Below, in pieces: positions 32,707 to 36,426 of a stretch of 36,426 bases of DNA. The stretch's first letter is position 1, and the number at the start of each line of letters is the position of its first letter. The DNA comes from Desulfovibrio litoralis DSM 11393 (GTDB lineage: Bacteria > Desulfobacterota > Desulfovibrionia > Desulfovibrionales > Desulfovibrionaceae), in contig NZ_FRDI01000013.1 in NCBI RefSeq assembly GCF_900143255.1, positions 1 to 36,426 on the forward strand, given 5' to 3'. The notes under the pieces were generated by a model. That model worked only from the letters and a program-made list of their open reading frames with translations. It ran no database searches and was not told the DNA's origin. The position numbers and the translations under genes are program-made.

Positions 32707-33321
32707 ATGGAATGGATTAATGTGATTAATGGTTTGGCTACTGTTATACTTGCAATTTCTACAATTGTACTTGCTTTTGCGACTCTTGGTTTAATGAGTT
32801 ATACTATTATGCTTTATATTGAAACAAGGAGAATGCGGAGAATTCAAGAAGCTCCTGATATTAGTGTTACGATAGAGCCATTTATAGATAATAATTTGAC
32901 CATATTGATTCATAATCAAGGGAAGGCATCAGCCAAAGATATTAAAGTGACCGCTACTCCTGATATTAAGTTTAAAAATAAGTTTGATACTGGTGAAATA
33001 GAAAAAAATATAAATCAGTTAAGTATTATGAATTTATCTTTTTTGCGTATAGAGCAATTTTTTATGGCAGACATAGGTCATTATGCAGATATAGAAAAGA
33101 GTAATAATAAGGAAACGTTTAATATTACAGATCCTATCCAGTTTGATATTTCTTATAAGAATGAAAAAGGAACAGAGTACAACAAAACAATTTGCATAAA
33201 CATAAGTGAAATAAGTCATGAACTGTATGCTTATAAGGAGAATAGTGACAGCTATGCAGATGATTTGTGTGTGTATTCGGCAGCGTTACCCATGAAAATA
33301 TTTACAAGAAGAAAAAAATAA
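32707..33321 (+). CDS. Single-pass membrane protein of unknown function
   Basis: 204 residues. One long N-terminal hydrophobic segment (about 8-40, ending YIETRRMRR, suggesting the tail is cytoplasmic by the positive-inside rule) is followed by a beta-rich domain (SVTIEPFIDNNLTILIHNQG KASAKDIKVTATPD) that resembles immunoglobulin-like CARDB folds. It is AT-rich and rich in Asn, Ile and Lys, unlike its neighbours, which suggests recent acquisition. GAGGTGG precedes the ATG. It sits directly beside a copy of structured element E. Function not recognised; an accessory or defence role is only a guess. Confidence 0.65.
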   Translation: MEWINVINGLATVILAISTIVLAFATLGLMSYTIMLYIETRRMRRIQEAPDISVTIEPFIDNNLTILIHNQGKASAKDIKVTATPDIKFKNKFDTGEIEKNINQLSIMNLSFLRIEQFFMADIGHYADIEKSNNKETFNITDPIQFDISYKNEKGTEYNKTICINISEISHELYAYKENSDSYADDLCVYSAALPMKIFTRRKK

Positions 33322-33340
33322 TTAATTTTTATTTATCCCC

Positions 33341-33693
33341 AAACTCCCACGAAAATAAACCTTATTTCGGTCGTCTCCAATACCTATAATAAAATTACAT
33401 TTTTATTATAACTTTATTATTTAAACCCTACACTCCCACGAAAATAAACCTTTTTCGGTCGTCTCAATACCTATAATAAAATTACATTTTTATTATAACT
33501 TTATTATTTAAACCCTACGCTCCCACGAAATTAATTTTATTGGTCGTCTCCGACGGGCACGGGGAAAATGTTTTCCCCTTTGCATTCCCGCCATAAGGGG
33601 CTAGTCGCCCCTTAACCCCACGACGCATCACGCATTAGTTGATGCCTAACGGCATCAAAAGTTTGAACGCACCATGGTTCCTTTTAATGGCAA
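33341..33693 (-). repeat. Structured element E, copy C (reverse)
   Basis: Minus-strand order: AAAAGGAACC, mini-ORF ATG GTG CGT TCA AAC TTT TGA (33655-33675), hairpin arms TGATGCC (33651-33657) and GGCATCA (33640-33646), alternative third arm TGATGC (33625-33630), AAGGGGC...GCCCCTT, GGGGAAAA...TTTTCCCC, then modules of 87-89 bp with CTCCCACGAAA cores starting at 33344, 33433 and 33520. Two modules are nearly identical. Each carries a CGAAA...TTTCG hairpin and an AT palindrome (TATAATAAAA...TTTTATTATA). 33694-33831 holds nothing further recognised. Confidence 0.8.
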
Positions 33694-33831
33694 TTAAAAA
33701 CGTAATCACTTGATTACATGACAAAATAAGCCAGTATCAAGAACTTGAACGTGCTTTACTTCTCTTTAATGATAAATAGAAACGCAAGTATTTTATTAAT
33801 GGCGAAGACACAGCGTTTTTTTAATAAAAAA

Positions 33832-35856
33832 CTATTTCCTTTTAAACAATTTTGCAAATTCCTCGCTCCCAAAACGTAAAACCACAGGACGACCATGTGG
33901 ACAAAATTCACGGTTGGGAACCGCCAGCCATAAATTAATCAGCCCTAATGCCTCATCTATCGTCAAGATGTCTCCCGCTTTAATAGCAGCCCGACACGCC
34001 CACATTTCCCAAATTTTTAATTCGTTATCCGACTCTTCCGCAAGCACAGCCTTTAAAAAACCTAAGGCTTCGTTACGCTTTAAATTAGGAGGTAGCCCGG
34101 AAACAAGCAAAGTATTTTCCGTTTCAACAAATTCAAGTCCAAACCCCAAGGCTTTTAATTGGGTTTGTTCATTAAAATAAATTTCTGTCTCATCAAGACT
34201 TAATTTTAATTCCAAAGGAAAAGCCAAAAGCTGGCTTTGCCCCCGCATGGCTCCTTGCCTAAAACCATGATACAAAACAACCTCATGAATGGCGTGTTGA
34301 TCTAAAATAAAAACCGCCCCTTGTCCGTTTTGAGCTTTTTGTTTTAAGAGTAAATAACAAGCCTCTATTTGCCCCAAATATTCATATCCTTGAATTTCAG
34401 GGGGTTGATTCAAATAAGCTTCTCTTGCGTTTTGAGTGCAAGGTATTTGCTCCGCCGTGTAAACCGGTTGTACAAACTCAGTTTCTGCCAACCCTTGATT
34501 ACGCAACGCAGAATAAGGAGCAGAGGGAATATGCTTATCCCAAGCGGGAATTTGAACAATATTTTCGTCTTCATTTAGCTCTGGGTTATACGGAACGGAA
34601 CTATCTATTCCGACAACTGTTTTCAGCGTTTCCGCAAGCTCTCTCTCGTAAAACGCCTGCTTTCCCATAACAGGCATTTTATCGGGTTCAAGAGCAAGAT
34701 CGCCCCACAATTCCAACGGTGTGGATAAAGCTTTATAGCCTTCTTTAGATAAGCTAGAAGCAAAATTTATATCAGACTGTGGCGAGTTTTCCAAACGGGC
34801 CAAAGGCGAGGCGGTTAGTGCAAATTTTTCATTTAAAGTATTTTTCAGGCTGCTTAAGACAAAAGAAAAAATCGCTCTCTCATCTCTAAAACGCACTTCG
34901 CTCTTTGCCGGGTGAACGTTTACGTCTAAATCTTCTGCCGGAAGTTCAAGAAAAATAACGGCTTGAGGGTGTTCTCGGCTGATCAATCTGCCTTTGTAAG
35001 CTTCTCGCAAGGCAGCGGAAAGTATTCGGTCACTTATTGGACGCTTATTGACATAAAAAAGCACTCGCTCTTTTTTGCTTTGTGCTTGTTCGGGGTTTGC
35101 CAACAATCCTGAGATAGAAAAAATATTGTTATCTTGTTTAAATTCAGCAAGTTGTTCTATCAGATCGCCTGACCAAAAATGTCCTAAGCGTTCAGTTAAA
35201 CTTTCATTTTTATGACAAGTAATCAGATTTTTTGCCCCCGAAGTCAAACTAAAGGCAACGTCCAAGCGAGTTAAAGCTAAGCGAAAAAACAGCTCCTGAC
35301 AGCGTTTAAGTTCTGTGGCAGGAGTTTTTAAAAACTTTAAACGAGCCGGAACGTTGGCGAAAAGATCACGCACTTCAATAATTGTTCCTTGATTTAAAGC
35401 GGTTATCCCTTGGTTAATCAGCCTGCCGTGTTCTATTTCGATAAAAGCCGCCTCGACGTGATTATTTTGTTCTAAACTTTCAAAGGACTTAAAAATACTG
35501 CTTAAACGCAAGCGAGCCACAGAGGCGATACTGGGTAAGGCTTCTCCACGAAAACCATAACTATTGACTTGTAAAAGCTCTGAAAAACTTTGAACTTTGC
35601 TGGTGGCATAACGAGTAACGGCAAGTTCAAGCTCATCTTGACGAATTCCATGCCCGTTATCACTGATACGCAATAAGGACAGTCCGCCGTCTTCAAGTTC
35701 AACATTAATTTCATCAGCCCCGGCATCAAGAGCGTTTTCAATCAGCTCTTTTAAAACACTGGCAGGACGTTCAACAACTTCACCTGCCGCAATCTGGTTT
35801 TGTAAAGCGGAATCTAAAAGTTGAATTGAACGCTGAAAAGAAAAATTATCTTTCAA
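33832..35856 (-). CDS. mutL: DNA mismatch repair protein MutL
   Basis: 674 residues with a TTG start at 35856, supported by AAAGGTG 5-6 nt upstream. MutL links MutS mismatch recognition to strand incision. N-terminal GHKL ATPase: QIAAGEVVERPASVLKELIE, then NALDAGA, DNGHGI, GFRGEALPSI, and VNVHPAKSEVRF (about 310). The C-terminal dimerisation/endonuclease domain contains ACRAAIKAGD and CPHGRPV as in MutL endonucleases, and DQHAIHEVVLYH at 519-530. In the endonuclease consensus DQHA-x2-E-x4-E, the last Glu is His530 here. The gene lies between an E element and duplicated 3' ends of an off-window gene. Confidence 0.96.
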   Translation of the reverse strand: MKDNFSFQRSIQLLDSALQNQIAAGEVVERPASVLKELIENALDAGADEINVELEDGGLSLLRISDNGHGIRQDELELAVTRYATSKVQSFSELLQVNSYGFRGEALPSIASVARLRLSSIFKSFESLEQNNHVEAAFIEIEHGRLINQGITALNQGTIIEVRDLFANVPARLKFLKTPATELKRCQELFFRLALTRLDVAFSLTSGAKNLITCHKNESLTERLGHFWSGDLIEQLAEFKQDNNIFSISGLLANPEQAQSKKERVLFYVNKRPISDRILSAALREAYKGRLISREHPQAVIFLELPAEDLDVNVHPAKSEVRFRDERAIFSFVLSSLKNTLNEKFALTASPLARLENSPQSDINFASSLSKEGYKALSTPLELWGDLALEPDKMPVMGKQAFYERELAETLKTVVGIDSSVPYNPELNEDENIVQIPAWDKHIPSAPYSALRNQGLAETEFVQPVYTAEQIPCTQNAREAYLNQPPEIQGYEYLGQIEACYLLLKQKAQNGQGAVFILDQHAIHEVVLYHGFRQGAMRGQSQLLAFPLELKLSLDETEIYFNEQTQLKALGFGLEFVETENTLLVSGLPPNLKRNEALGFLKAVLAEESDNELKIWEMWACRAAIKAGDILTIDEALGLINLWLAVPNREFCPHGRPVVLRFGSEEFAKLFKRK

Positions 35857-36088
35857 GGTTACACCTTTATTTTATTGTAATTTATAAAAATCTTAATGAA
35901 GATTTATACTAACAAAAATCAGCAAAAGTTTAAACCGAATAATTTGTTCTTAAAATTTAATAAAATAAAGCATCTTTCAAAAAAATAATTTCATGCAAAA
36001 AAATAATTTCATGCAAGTAATTCTATGCGAAAAATAATTCTATAAAAGATGCTTAAATTTTAAGACGTTGCTTTATAAAAAAGATTAT

Positions 36089-36130
36089 TTATTTATCTTT
36101 ACCGCAACATTTTTTATATTTTTTACCACT
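36089..36130 (-). pseudogene. SEC-C motif gene tail, copy 1
   Basis: Minus-strand codons read S-G-K-K-Y-K-K-C-C-G-K-D-K-stop, the end of the zinc-binding SEC-C motif (C-x-C-G-S-G-K-K-Y-K-x-C-C) found at the C-terminus of SecA and some other proteins. The sequence upstream breaks into an unrelated repeat unit, so this is only a scar. Confidence 0.75.
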
Positions 36131-36336
36131 ATTTTATTGTAATTTATAAAAATCTTAATGAAGATTTTATACTAACAACAACCAGCAAAAATTTAAACCG
36201 AATAATTTGTTCTTAAAATTTAATAAAATAAAGCATCTTTCAAAAAAAGTAGTTTCATGCAAGTAGTTTCATGCAAAAAGTAATTCCATAAAAGATGCTT
36301 AAATTTTAATACGTTGCTTTATAAAAAAAAGATTAT

Positions 36337-36384
36337 TTATTTATCTTTACCGCAACATTTTTTATATTTTTTACCACTTCCACT
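36337..36384 (-). pseudogene. SEC-C motif gene tail, copy 2
   Basis: Reads S-G-S-G-K-K-Y-K-K-C-C-G-K-D-K-stop on the minus strand, two residues longer upstream than copy 1, then is broken by the next repeat unit (an in-frame stop precedes it). The parent is most likely secA or a short SEC-C protein beyond the window. Confidence 0.75.
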
Positions 36385-36426
36385 ATTTTATTGTAATTTA
36401 TAAAAATCTTAATGAAGATTTTATAT

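Larger units (their letters stand above)
35869..36426 (-). repeat. Tandem repeats (262 and 254 bp, third unit cut by window edge) made from the 3' end of a SEC-C-motif gene
   Basis: Units start at 35869, 36131 and 36385 (ATTTTATTGTAATTTATAAA). Each carries a small hairpin AAAATCTT-AATG-AAGATTTT, then a terminator-like inverted repeat AAGCATCTTT...AAAGATGCTT whose loop varies between units through short repeats of TTTCATGCAA, and then the end of a minus-strand reading frame. The original gene should lie just right of the window. Confidence 0.9.

Noticed and set aside
33344-33530. CRISPR-like array
   Set aside because: The repeated modules are contiguous (87-89 bp) with no unique spacers and no cas genes; they are tandem modules of element E.

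Overview
This is an AT-rich bacterial chromosome segment. The gene set includes futalosine-pathway MqnA, B12-dependent class II ribonucleotide reductase, type III glutamine synthetase, an adjacent fliJ/motE-like pair, an ArsR with a C-terminal CC...C motif, an autotransporter and a GC-rich hairpin repeat family. This suggests a low-GC Gram-negative of the Desulfovibrionaceae type (Desulfobacterota). The assignment is inferred from gene content and is not proven.

Layout. 1-222 is the tail of an ISL3-type transposase. A tRNA-Leu(UAA) and an orphan terminase-small-subunit-like gene follow, then a secreted protein and a divergent queF / VUT-family transporter pair. 3883-5653 is a prophage lysis remnant: Mor-type activator, GH24 endolysin, three-TM-type holin and a small membrane/coiled-coil protein. 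It is interrupted by a 325-bp tandem duplication that created a holin/lysozyme chimera. 5917-7877 carries surface-polysaccharide genes (WcbI-like and a GT4 glycosyltransferase). Then come uvrC, mqnA and a single trpB controlled by a tryptophan attenuator whose leader peptide has three consecutive Trp codons. A tRNA-Ala(GGC) and a secreted two-repeat protein precede a 1.5-kb gene-free block of structured repeats (14738-16264). ArsR, fliJ, a motE-like gene, an autotransporter and a large MscS-family channel follow. 23136-27808 looks like one nitrogen unit: polar amino-acid ABC transporter plus type III glutamine synthetase. The right end holds a KefB-type antiporter, nrdJ, an unknown membrane protein, another structured-repeat copy, and mutL.

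Two themes run through the window. First, four genes have partial 3'-end duplications lying next to them or overlapping them: the endolysin, uvrC, trpB, and an off-window SEC-C-motif gene beyond mutL. In the three that can be compared, the copies differ mostly at synonymous sites, as if two functional alleles had been joined rather than one copy decaying. Second, intergenic space is filled with dispersed structured repeats. One is a composite element (here called E; four half-copies) with a conserved seven-codon mini-ORF, mutually exclusive hairpins, GC-rich hairpins and tandem modules of about 88 bp. The others are shorter families (D1, D2, D3), several of which sit at the edges of accessory gene blocks.

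All assignments come from reading the sequence and the translated proteins. No database search, folding calculation or alignment program was run.
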